Source of the DNA: Gammaproteobacteria bacterium
GTDB lineage: Bacteria; Pseudomonadota; Gammaproteobacteria; Xanthomonadales; Rhodanobacteraceae
Direction: 5' to 3'
Length of the DNA: 6,168 nucleotides
NCBI GenBank assembly: GCA_005877675.1
Contig: VBNZ01000192.1
Span: forward strand, 2,997 to 9,164
Of the stretch, positions 1-5,951 are shown in pieces. How positions within the stretch are numbered: the stretch's first letter is position 1; each line of letters starts with the position of its first letter. Position numbers and translations under genes: made by a program. A model generated the notes under the pieces. That model did no database searches and was not told the origin of the DNA. It was given only the letters and a program-made list of their open reading frames with translations.

Positions 1-428
1 ATACCACGCTCGGCATGGCGCTGACCGTGTTTCTGCTGATCCAGTACTTCGGCCTCAAGCACAAGGGCCCGAAGGTGTTCTTCGGCGAAATGGTGACCGC
101 GCCGTTCCACGCGCACGGTACGCTGGGCAAGATCCTGCTCTCGCCCGCCAACCTGCTGCTGCGCCTGATCGAAGAGGCGGTGCGCCCGGTTTCTCTCAGC
201 CTGCGACTGTTCGGCAATATGTACGCCGGCGAGCTGATCTTCATCCTGATCGCGGTGATGACGCTCGATGCCGCGGTGACGCACTTCTCCACTTATCTGC
301 TCGGCCTGGGCCAGTTCATCGCCGGCTTCGCCTGGACCGTATTCCACATCCTCGTCATCACGCTGCAGGCCTTCATTTTCATGATGCTGACCATCGTGTA
401 TCTGAGCATGGCGGCCGAGCGTCACTGA
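1..428 (+). CDS. atpB: ATP synthase Fo subunit a, C-terminal part (5' truncated by window)
   Basis: Subunit a is the membrane stator that forms the two proton half-channels against the c ring. Only the C-terminal part is present: the frame is open from base 3 and the true start lies upstream, so the ATG at 15 is internal. The family core is clear in the segment LRLFGNMYAGELIF. The essential arginine (E. coli aArg210) is codon 204-206 and the glutamate matching aGlu219 is codon 231-233. Near the C terminus, FHILVITLQAFIFM carries the equivalents of aHis245 (345-347) and aGln252 (366-368). The protein ends in a short polar tail at a TGA, as usual for the family. At least two strongly hydrophobic membrane segments are visible, the last at about 340-410. 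The gene leads into atpE after 44 bases. Nothing looks damaged in the visible part. Confidence 0.97.
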   Translation, partial: TTLGMALTVFLLIQYFGLKHKGPKVFFGEMVTAPFHAHGTLGKILLSPANLLLRLIEEAVRPVSLSLRLFGNMYAGELIFILIAVMTLDAAVTHFSTYLLGLGQFIAGFAWTVFHILVITLQAFIFMMLTIVYLSMAAERH

Positions 429-461
429 TTTTCCCCTTCCCCACTTTGTATTTATTTTTAC

Positions 462-467
462 AGGAGA
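462..467 (+). promoter_or_regulatory. Strong Shine-Dalgarno of atpE
   Basis: AGGAGA lies five bases before the ATG at 473. It decides the atpE start: an in-frame ATG at 446 would add nine residues (MYLFLQETT), but it has no such site and sits in a pyrimidine-rich spacer. The spacer from atpB (429-472) is T-rich and looks unstructured. That fits the need for high c-subunit translation known in E. coli, where the atpB-atpE gap enhances atpE translation; whether the same holds here is inference. Confidence 0.8.
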
Positions 468-472
468 CAACC

Positions 473-742
473 ATGGAACTTACTGCACACGTAATGAGTA
501 TGACGGTCATCGCCGCCGGCCTTCTGATCGGCCTCGGCGCGCTCGGTACCGCGATCGGCTTCGCGCTGCTCGGCGGCAAGTTCCTCGAGGGCTCGTCGCG
601 CCAGCCGGAACTGACCCCGATGCTGCAGACCAAGATGTTCATCGTCGCGGGCCTGCTCGACGCGGTGCCGATCATCGGCGTGGCGATTGCGCTGCTCCTG
701 ATCTTCGCGAACCCGTTCACGGCCGCGCTCGCCGGCAAGTAA
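473..742 (+). CDS. atpE: ATP synthase Fo subunit c (proteolipid ring subunit)
   Basis: This is the small two-helix protein that forms the rotating proton-carrying ring in the inner membrane. The product is 89 residues. Helix 1 (about 10-35) is glycine-rich (GLGALGTAIG). The polar loop has the conserved Arg43-Gln44-Pro45 that contacts gamma and epsilon. Helix 2 (about 55-80) carries the ion-binding carboxylate Asp63 in GLLDAVP, matching E. coli Asp61. Asp followed by Ala, without the Gln/Glu/Ser-Thr set of sodium-binding rings, points to proton coupling. The start at 473 is chosen for its strong ribosome site and because it gives a normal family length. One oddity is Ala31 where E. coli has a packing glycine (Gly29). 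A hairpin follows the stop codon. Confidence 0.97.
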   Translation: MELTAHVMSMTVIAAGLLIGLGALGTAIGFALLGGKFLEGSSRQPELTPMLQTKMFIVAGLLDAVPIIGVAIALLLIFANPFTAALAGK

Positions 743-760
743 GCCGTACCGTCGAACAAC

Positions 761-785
761 GGTGCCGCGCGAACTGTGCGGCACC
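761..785 (+). other. Intergenic hairpin between atpE and atpF
   Basis: GGTGCCGC (761-768) and GCGGCACC (778-785) form a perfect 8-bp stem with a 9-base loop, ending five bases before the atpF Shine-Dalgarno. A second, weaker stem, ACCGT (748-752) with ACGGT (759-763), shares bases 761-763, so the two cannot form together. No T run follows, so it is not an intrinsic terminator. It could protect the 3' end of processed atpE mRNA or slow ribosome entry at atpF. Either would favour the roughly ten-fold excess of c over other Fo subunits. The role is inferred; the base pairing is direct. Confidence 0.6.
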
Positions 786-789
786 TGTC

Positions 790-794
790 AGGAG
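790..794 (+). promoter_or_regulatory. Shine-Dalgarno of atpF
   Basis: AGGAG lies six bases before the ATG at 801. It fixes the start there, giving a protein that begins MIPNITFVIQ. The in-frame upstream ATG at 762 lies in the hairpin stem and would add a 13-residue tail not expected in subunit b. Confidence 0.75.
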
Positions 795-800
795 TCAGTG

Positions 801-1270
801 ATGATCCCCAATATCACCTTCGTCATTCAGGGCCTCGCGTTCTTCGCAGTGGTCTGGCTGGTCATGAAATTCGGCTGGCCGCACATCATTGCGGCGATCG
901 AAGAGCGCCAGCAGAAAATCGCCGAGGGTCTCGCGGCGGCAGATCGCGCCAAGGCCGAGCTCAAGGATGCCGACGCACGCGTCGCCGACGAGATCAAGAA
1001 GGCGCGCGCACAAGCGGCGGAAATCATCGAGAAGGCGAGCCAGCAGGCAAACCAGATCGTCGACAAAGCCAAGGCCGATGCACTGCTCGAAGCCGCGCGC
1101 GTGAAAGCAACCGCGCAGGCCGAGATCGACGGCATGGCCGGCAAGGCGCGCGAAGCGCTGCGCACCAGGTATCGACGCTTGCGGTGCAGGGCGCGTCGAA
1201 GATCCTGCAGCGCGAGATCAACCCGGACGCGCACAAGGCGCTGCTGGACCAGCTCGTGACCGAGATCTAA
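801..1270 (+). CDS. atpF: ATP synthase Fo subunit b, disrupted by a 1-base frameshift
   Basis: Subunit b is the peripheral stalk: one N-terminal membrane helix and a long cytoplasmic coiled coil that binds delta on top of F1. Residues 4-25 are the membrane segment, followed by FGWPHIIAAIEERQQKIAEGL, very close to the E. coli sequence around its WPPLMAAIEKRQ. An Ala/Lys/Glu-rich coiled coil follows to about residue 120. After Thr122 (codon 1164-1166) the frame fails: as read, 30 unrelated Arg-rich residues lead to a TGA at 1257-1259. The missing family C terminus (QVSTLAVQGASKILQREI and on) is intact in the -1 frame and ends at TAA 1268-1270. Adding one C at 1165-1166 restores 156 residues, exactly the E. 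coli length. The site is not a recognisable slippery sequence. The product is certain; whether the gene is truly broken is not. Confidence 0.93.
1164..1168 (+). other. Frameshift site in atpF (one C missing)
   Basis: The sequence reads ctg cgc acc agg ta, where the family requires Leu-Arg-Thr-Gln-Val, that is ctg cgc acc cag gta. A CCC run has become CC at 1165-1166. Upstream and downstream protein similarity join exactly at this point, so the position is known to within two bases. A homopolymer indel is a common sequencing error, but a real mutation would look the same. Confidence 0.9.
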
Positions 1271-1276
1271 GCGACC

Positions 1277-1810
1277 ATGAGCGAAACTCTGACTCTGGCC
1301 CGTCCGTATGCGCGCGCTGCATTCGAGTCCGCGCGCGCGAACAATGCGCTTGCCACCTGGTCGGCAAGCCTGCGCTTCGCCGCGCAGGCCGTTGCCGACA
1401 CACGCGTCGGTGCGCTGATCGGCAATCCGCGCCTGGGCACCGACGAGCTCGTCGGCCTGCTGCTGCCGCCGGACGAGACCGCAGGTTCCGCGTTCGCGAG
1501 CTTTCTGAATCTGCTCGCGAACAATCGTCGCCTTGCATTGCTGCCGGATATCGCCGCGCTGTTCGAAGAACTCAAGCGCGAATCCGAGCACGTGCTCAAG
1601 GTCACCGTGCGCTCCGCCGCGGAGATTCCGGGCGAGCAGGCGAACGCGATCAAGCTCGCGCTGGCCAAGCGCTTCGGCCGCAGTATCGAGCTGACCCAGC
1701 GGATCGATCCGTCGGTGATCGGTGGCGCGGTGATCGATGCCGGCGACCTGGTGATCGATGGCTCGGTGCGCGGACGTCTGGCGCGGCTGGAAAGCGCGCT
1801 CACGCATTAA
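1277..1810 (+). CDS. atpH: ATP synthase F1 subunit delta
   Basis: Delta caps the alpha3beta3 head and joins it to the b stalk. The protein is 177 residues, the same length as E. coli delta. The N terminus (LARPYARAAFESA) is the typical first helix of the delta/OSCP family and begins the helical bundle that binds the alpha N termini. The C-terminal part has the conserved stretch around DPSVIGGAVIDAGDLVIDGSVRGRL (residues about 143-167), where the Gly-Gly and the Asp-Gly-Ser-Val-Arg motif are diagnostic. The ATG is only six bases after the intended atpF stop, and I see no good Shine-Dalgarno. It probably depends on translational coupling with atpF. The shifted atpF frame ends at 1259, still close enough for coupling. 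The frame is intact throughout. Confidence 0.96.
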   Translation: MSETLTLARPYARAAFESARANNALATWSASLRFAAQAVADTRVGALIGNPRLGTDELVGLLLPPDETAGSAFASFLNLLANNRRLALLPDIAALFEELKRESEHVLKVTVRSAAEIPGEQANAIKLALAKRFGRSIELTQRIDPSVIGGAVIDAGDLVIDGSVRGRLARLESALTH

Positions 1811-1828
1811 GAATTCAATTGAACCCGA

Positions 1829-1847
1829 GTGCGCGGGCAACCCGCAC
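1829..1847 (+). other. Small hairpin between atpH and atpA
   Basis: GTGCGCGGG (1829-1837), loop CAA, then CCCGCAC (1841-1847) form a 7-bp GC-rich stem with a two-base bulge. It lies just ahead of the atpA ribosome site and has no T run. It marks the Fo/stalk to F1 boundary and might stabilise or punctuate the mRNA. That role is a guess; such short stems also arise by chance in GC-rich DNA. Confidence 0.4.
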
Positions 1848-1852
1848 CCGAC

Positions 1853-1858
1853 TAAGGA
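1853..1858 (+). promoter_or_regulatory. Shine-Dalgarno of atpA
   Basis: TAAGGA lies nine bases before the ATG at 1868. The 57-base gap from atpH gives atpA its own ribosome entry, in keeping with three alpha subunits per complex against one delta. Confidence 0.7.
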
Positions 1859-1867
1859 ACCAAAGCA

Positions 1868-3415
1868 ATGGCCACCACGCTCAACCCTTCTGAAATCAGC
1901 GAACTGATCCGCGCGCGGATCGATCAGGTCAAACTCGCCGCCGAGGCGCGCAACGAAGGCACCATCGTCTCGGTGTCCGACGGCATTGTGCGCATCCACG
2001 GCCTGGCCGATGTGATGGCGGGCGAAATGATCGAACTGCCGGGCAATGCCACGGCGCTCGCGTTGAACCTGGAGCGCGATTCGGTCGGCGCGGTCGTGCT
2101 CGGCGAGTACGAGCATCTGCGCGAAGGCGATACCGTCAAGACCACCGCCCGTATCCTCGAAGTGCCGACGGGTCCGGAACTGCTCGGTCGCGTCGTCGAC
2201 GCGCTCGGCAATCCGATTGACGGCAAGGGTCCGCTCAATGCCAAGCATTCCGCGCCGGTGGAGAAGGTCGCGCCGGGCGTGATCTGGCGCAAGTCGGTGT
2301 CGCAGCCGGTGCAGACGGGCTATAAGTCGGTCGACTCGATGATTCCGATCGGCCGCGGCCAGCGTGAGCTGATCATCGGCGACCGCCAAACCGGCAAGAC
2401 GGCGCTCGCGGTCGACGCGATCATCAATCAGAAAGGCACCGGCGTGAAGTGCATCTACGTCGCGATCGGCCAGAAGCAATCGTCGATCGCCAACGTCGTG
2501 CGCAAGCTCGAAGAGCACGACGCAATGGCGCACACGATCATCGTCGCCGCTGCCGCTTCGGACTCGGCCGCGATGCAGTACATCGCGCCCTATGCCGGCT
2601 GCGCGATGGGCGAATACTTCCGCGACAACGGCGAAGACGCGCTGATCATTTATGACGATCTGACCAAGCAGGCCTGGGCGTATCGCCAGATTTCGCTGCT
2701 GCTGCGCCGTCCGCCGGGCCGTGAAGCATATCCGGGCGACGTGTTCTACCTGCACAGCCGCCTGCTCGAACGCGCCGCGCGCGTCAACGAAGAATACGTC
2801 GAGAAGCACACCAAGGGTGCCGTCAAGGGCAAGACCGGCTCGCTCACCGCGTTGCCGATCATCGAAACGCAGGCCGGTGACGTGTCCGCGTTCGTGCCGA
2901 CCAACGTGATCTCGATTACCGACGGCCAGATCTTCCTCGAGACCGACCTGTTCAACGCCGGCATCCGTCCTGCCGTCAACGCCGGCATCTCGGTGTCGCG
3001 CGTCGGTGGCGCTGCGCAGACCAAGATCATCAAGAAGCTCGCCGGCGGCGTGAAGCTCGCGCTCGCGCAGTACCGCGAACTCGCGGCGTTCGCGCAGTTC
3101 GCCTCCGATCTGGACGCGGCGACGCGTGCGCAGCTCGAACGTGGCCAGCGCGTGACCGAATTGATGAAGCAGAAGCAGTACGCGCCGTTGTCGGTCGCCA
3201 ACCTCGCGATCTCGCTGTACGCGGCCGAGAAGGGTTATCTCGACGATCTGCCAGTCGCGCAGATTCTGCCCTTTGAAAAAGGCCTGCACGCTCACTTCGC
3301 CAGCAACCATGCCGACTGGGTCAAGGCCGCGAACGACAAGTCCGATTGGAATGACGCGATCGAAGCAACGCTCAAGCAGGGCATCGATGAGTTCAAGAAG
3401 ACGGGTAGCTGGTGA
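1868..3415 (+). CDS. atpA: ATP synthase F1 subunit alpha
   Basis: Alpha alternates with beta in the F1 head. It binds nucleotide at the non-catalytic sites and supplies the arginine finger to the beta catalytic site. The protein is 515 residues (E. coli 513) and unbroken. The N-terminal helix (LNPSEISELIRARI) is the delta-binding segment. A beta-barrel domain follows to about residue 95, including the stretch VSVSDGIVRIHGL. The Walker A loop GDRQTGKT is at residues 171-178. The Walker B region ALIIYDDLTKQ is near 260-270, with the typical LLRRPPGREAYPGD after it. ISVSRVGGAAQTK places the arginine finger at Arg378 (codon 2999-3001), matching E. coli Arg376. The C-terminal helical domain is complete, with the usual end at a TGA. 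A long palindromic repeat begins seven bases after the stop. Codon use is like the neighbouring genes. Confidence 0.98.
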   Translation: MATTLNPSEISELIRARIDQVKLAAEARNEGTIVSVSDGIVRIHGLADVMAGEMIELPGNATALALNLERDSVGAVVLGEYEHLREGDTVKTTARILEVPTGPELLGRVVDALGNPIDGKGPLNAKHSAPVEKVAPGVIWRKSVSQPVQTGYKSVDSMIPIGRGQRELIIGDRQTGKTALAVDAIINQKGTGVKCIYVAIGQKQSSIANVVRKLEEHDAMAHTIIVAAAASDSAAMQYIAPYAGCAMGEYFRDNGEDALIIYDDLTKQAWAYRQISLLLRRPPGREAYPGDVFYLHSRLLERAARVNEEYVEKHTKGAVKGKTGSLTALPIIETQAGDVSAFVPTNVISITDGQIFLETDLFNAGIRPAVNAGISVSRVGGAAQTKIIKKLAGGVKLALAQYRELAAFAQFASDLDAATRAQLERGQRVTELMKQKQYAPLSVANLAISLYAAEKGYLDDLPVAQILPFEKGLHAHFASNHADWVKAANDKSDWNDAIEATLKQGIDEFKKTGSW

Positions 3416-3421
3416 TGCAGC

Positions 3422-3556
3422 CGGGACTCGGGACTCGGGACTCGGGACTCGCAAAAGCGGGTTCTGAAATTCTTCGAGGCTACGAGACCAGCCGATTCAT
3501 ACCAAAGCAACTTATGGAACGCATTTCGAGTCCCGAGTCCCGAGTCCCGAGTCCCG
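3422..3556. repeat. 135-bp palindromic element with four-unit GGGACTC arms (atpA-atpG gap)
   Basis: Four tandem copies of GGGACTC (3423-3450) face four copies of GAGTCCC (3528-3555). With one flanking pair on each side, the arms are perfectly complementary over 30 bp (3422-3451 with 3527-3556). Pairing continues inward with bulges: AAA 3453-3455 with TTT 3524-3526, and GTTC 3461-3464 with GAAC 3517-3520. The middle also holds GGCT/AGCC (3478-3481, 3490-3493). The whole gap therefore behaves as one foldback unit rather than two chance tandem arrays. It begins seven bases after the atpA stop and ends ten bases before the atpG start. I know similar 7-bp-period GGGAATC/GGGACTC repeats as common intergenic sequence in Xanthomonadaceae, from memory. 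No transposase or T-rich terminator tail is present. Confidence 0.9.
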
Positions 3557-3565
3557 AGTAAACAT

Positions 3566-4429
3566 ATGGCAGGCGCAAGAGAAATTAGAACCAAGATCAA
3601 GAGCGTGCAGAACACTCGCAAGGTGACCCGCGCGCTCGAAATGGTCTCGGCCTCGAAAATCCGCAAGGCGCAGGAGCTGATGAAGACCTCGCGTCCGTAC
3701 GCGCGCGCGATGCGCCAGCTGATCGGTCATATCGCCAAGGCGAACACCGAGTACAAGCATCCGTTCCTGATCGAACGCGAGCAGGTCAAGCGCGTCGGCT
3801 ACATCATCGTGTCGACCGACCGCGGTCTCTGCGGTGGCTTGAACTCGAACCTGTTCCGCAGACTGCTTACCGAAATCCGCGAGCTGCAGGACAAGGGCGT
3901 TGAGGTCGACATCGTCGCGATCGGCACCAAGGCAAACGCGTTCTTCAAGCGCCTCAAGGTCAATCTCGTCGGCAGCCTCAACCACCTCGGCGAGAAGCCG
4001 AAGGTGGAGAAGCTCGTCGGCGTGGTCAAGGTGATGCTCGATGCCTATGCCGAAAGCCGCGTCGACCGCTTGACCCTCGCCTACAACAATTTCGTCAACA
4101 CGATGACGCAGAAGGCGACGCTGGATCAGCTGCTGCCGCTGCCGCCGTCGGAAGAGCTGCATACCGCGCACGATTGGGACTACATCTACGAGCCGAATGC
4201 CGAAACCGTGCTTGATCACGTGATGACGCGCTATATCGAATCGCTCGTGTATCAGGCGACGCTCGAGAATCTCGCCAGCGAACACGCCGCGCGCATGGTC
4301 GCGATGAAGTCCGCGGGCGACAACGCGAAGAAGGCGATCGACACGCTGACGCAGATCTACAACAAGGCGCGCCAGGCTGCGATCACGCAGGAAATCAGCG
4401 AAATCGTCGGCGGCGCTGCGGCGGTTTGA
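3566..4429 (+). CDS. atpG: ATP synthase F1 subunit gamma
   Basis: Gamma is the rotor shaft: its N- and C-terminal helices form the coiled coil inside the alpha3beta3 head, and its globular part sits on the c ring. The protein is 287 residues, the E. coli length. The N-terminal helix begins MAGAREIRTKIKSVQNT and includes the conserved MVSASK. The central Rossmann-like domain has STDRGLCGGLN at residues 83-93, with Cys89 at the position of E. coli Cys87. The C terminus carries the family signature ARMVAMKSAGDNAKKAI and ends with ITQEISEIVGGAAAV. The start at 3566 is fixed by this N terminus. Unlike its neighbours it lacks a clear Shine-Dalgarno: only GAG at 3556-3558 is available, and that is the outer edge of the palindromic repeat. 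Initiation may therefore be weak, which would suit one gamma per three alpha and beta. Confidence 0.98.
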   Translation: MAGAREIRTKIKSVQNTRKVTRALEMVSASKIRKAQELMKTSRPYARAMRQLIGHIAKANTEYKHPFLIEREQVKRVGYIIVSTDRGLCGGLNSNLFRRLLTEIRELQDKGVEVDIVAIGTKANAFFKRLKVNLVGSLNHLGEKPKVEKLVGVVKVMLDAYAESRVDRLTLAYNNFVNTMTQKATLDQLLPLPPSEELHTAHDWDYIYEPNAETVLDHVMTRYIESLVYQATLENLASEHAARMVAMKSAGDNAKKAIDTLTQIYNKARQAAITQEISEIVGGAAAV

Positions 4430-4445
4430 CAAACACAACACACTG

Positions 4446-4529
4446 CCGTCATTCCGGCGGAAGCCGGAATCCATTTTGAACTTGGCGGCTAAAGCAGAAA
4501 TGGATGCCGGCTTTTCTCCGGCATGACGG
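4446..4529. repeat. 84-bp REP/MITE-like double hairpin (atpG-atpD gap)
   Basis: The left arm 4446-4476 begins CCGTCATTCCGGC and the right arm 4498-4529 ends CCGGCATGACGG. They are inverted copies with a few mismatches, running to AAATGGAT/ATCCATTT at the inner ends. Each arm also folds alone: ATTCCGGC (4451-4458) with GCCGGAAT (4463-4470) around a GGAA loop, and ATGCCGG (4504-4510) with CCGGCAT (4518-4524) around CTTTTCT. This CGTCATTCCGGC...GCCGGAATCCA type is a widespread dispersed repeat in Proteobacteria, as I recall it, and its sequence is unrelated to the GGGACTC element. No coding capacity is seen. It ends 18 bases before the atpD Shine-Dalgarno. Confidence 0.85.
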
Positions 4530-4547
4530 GCAAAAGAATTCAGTTTT

Positions 4548-4552
4548 GAGGA
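4548..4552 (+). promoter_or_regulatory. Shine-Dalgarno of atpD
   Basis: GAGGA lies seven bases before the ATG at 4560 and outside the preceding repeat, so atpD keeps a free ribosome site after the insertion. Confidence 0.75.
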
Positions 4553-4559
4553 CACCATC

Positions 4560-5946
4560 ATGAGTCAGGGCAAGGTAGTTCAAATTATCGGCGCGGTCGT
4601 CGACGTCGAATTTCCGCGCGATCAGGTGCCGAGGGTGTACGACGCGCTCAAGGTCGCCGGCACGGCGATCACGCTCGAAGTGCAGCAGCAGCTCGGCGAC
4701 GGCATCGTGCGCACGATCGCGCTCGGTTCGACCGACGGCTTGAAGCGCAATCTCGTTGCGACCAACACCGGCGCGGGCATCAAGGTACCGGTCGGCAAGG
4801 GTACGCTCGGCCGCATCATGGACGTGCTCGGCGATCCGATCGACGAGGGTGGCCCGATCGACACCAAGGACCATTGGGAAATTCATCGTCCGGCGCCGAG
4901 CTATGACGAGCAGGCAGCGGCCAACGAACTGCTCGAAACCGGCATCAAGGTCATCGATTTGGTCTGCCCGTTCGCCAAGGGCGGCAAAGTCGGCTTGTTC
5001 GGTGGCGCGGGCGTCGGCAAGACCGTGAACATGCTCGAACTGATCAACAACATCGCGACCCAGCATTCGGGCCTGTCGGTATTCGCCGGCGTCGGCGAGC
5101 GCACGCGCGAAGGCAACGACTTCTATCACGAGATGATCGAAGCAGGCGTGGTCAAGCTCGACGACCTGCCCGAATCGAAAGTGGCGATGGTGTACGGTCA
5201 GATGAACGAGCCGCCCGGCAACCGTCTGCGTGTGGCGCTCACCGGTCTGACCATGGCCGAATATTTCCGCGACGAAAAGGACACGAGCGGCAAGGGCCGC
5301 GACGTGCTGTTCTTCGTCGACAACATCTACCGCTACACGCTGGCCGGTACCGAAGTGTCCGCGCTGCTTGGCCGTATGCCGTCGGCGGTGGGTTACCAGC
5401 CGACGTTGGCCGACGAAATGGGTCGCCTACAGGAGCGCATCACCTCGACCAAGACCGGTTCGATCACCTCGATCCAGGCCGTGTATGTGCCAGCCGATGA
5501 CTTGACCGACCCGTCGCCGGCAACCACCTTCGCGCACTTGGATTCGACCGTCGTGCTGTCGCGCGACATCGCCTCGCTCGGTATCTATCCTGCGGTCGAT
5601 CCGCTCGATTCGACCTCGCGTCAGCTCGATCCGCTGGTGGTAGCGCTACAAGGAACTCAAGGACATCATCGCGATTCTCGGCATGGACGAGCTGTCCGAA
5701 GAGGACAAGGCCATCGTGTCGCGCGCGCGCAAGGTCGAACGCTTCTTCTCGCAGCCGTTCCACGTCGCCGAAGTGTTCACCGGCGCGCCGGGCAAGTACG
5801 TCTCGCTCAAGGAAACCATCCGCGGCTTCAAGATGATCTGCGACGGCGAGTGCGACCACCTGCCCGAGCAGGCGTTCTACATGGTCGGCGGCATCGACGA
5901 GGCCTTCGAGAAGGCCAAGAAGATGACGGAAAAGAAAGCAGCCTAA
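4560..5946 (+). CDS. atpD: ATP synthase F1 subunit beta, disrupted by a 47-base deletion and frameshift
   Basis: Beta is the catalytic subunit that makes ATP from ADP and phosphate. Residues 1-361 are normal: MSQGKVVQIIGAVVDVEFP opens the barrel domain. Walker A GGAGVGKT is at 148-155 (Lys154), GERTREGND places the catalytic Glu180 and Arg181, the Walker B region is DVLFFVDN (248-255), and Tyr343 in IYPAVDPL matches E. coli Tyr331. After DPLVV (ending at 5642) the family expects about 16 residues starting GQEHYD, but the DNA goes straight to RYKELKDIIAILGM in another frame. This implies 47 bases lost. The rest of the C-terminal domain is open from 5644 to TAA 5944-5946 and includes DELSEED (5686-5706). 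The uncorrected frame runs to 6050 and gives a 496-residue chimera with 135 meaningless residues. The restored length would be 477. Insertions near residues 196-205 and 242-247 relative to E. coli resemble Xanthomonas AtpD. Confidence 0.94.
5640..5649 (+). other. Deletion junction in atpD
   Basis: The conserved protein breaks between Val361 (5640-5642) and the Arg-Tyr codons at 5644-5649. Comparison with the E. coli beta sequence from memory puts residues 350-365 (E. coli numbering) in the gap: 48 bases expected, one present. The junction itself reads GTAGCGCTAC, a perfect 10-bp palindrome. The exact breakpoints cannot be fixed without an intact relative. Confidence 0.85.
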
Positions 5947-5951
5947 GAAGC

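Noticed and set aside
1160..1172. Programmed -1 frameshifting in atpF
   Set aside because: There is no X-XXY-YYZ slippery heptamer at the site and no reason known for atpF to use recoding; a missing C in a C run explains it fully.
827..3454. 875-codon open frame on the minus strand, antisense to atpF, atpH and atpA
   Set aside because: It is the mirror of conserved genes in GC-rich DNA, where antisense frames often lack stops. The protein is Arg/Asp/His-rich with no recognisable domain, and its first residues are encoded by the GGGACTC repeat.
3423..3555. CRISPR array
   Set aside because: The units are contiguous 7-mers in inverted arms with no regular unique spacers.
3422..3556. Intrinsic terminator after atpA
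   Set aside because: The stem is long enough, but no T run follows and atpG starts ten bases later in the same operon.
3512..4561. 349-codon minus-strand open frame opposite atpG
   Set aside because: It is fully covered by atpG, its N-terminal part reads through the atpG-atpD repeat, and it resembles no family.
4449..5129. 226-codon minus-strand open frame opposite the atpD start
   Set aside because: It is a shadow of atpD plus the repeat in the gap; low-complexity Asp/Arg/Ala composition with no start signal.
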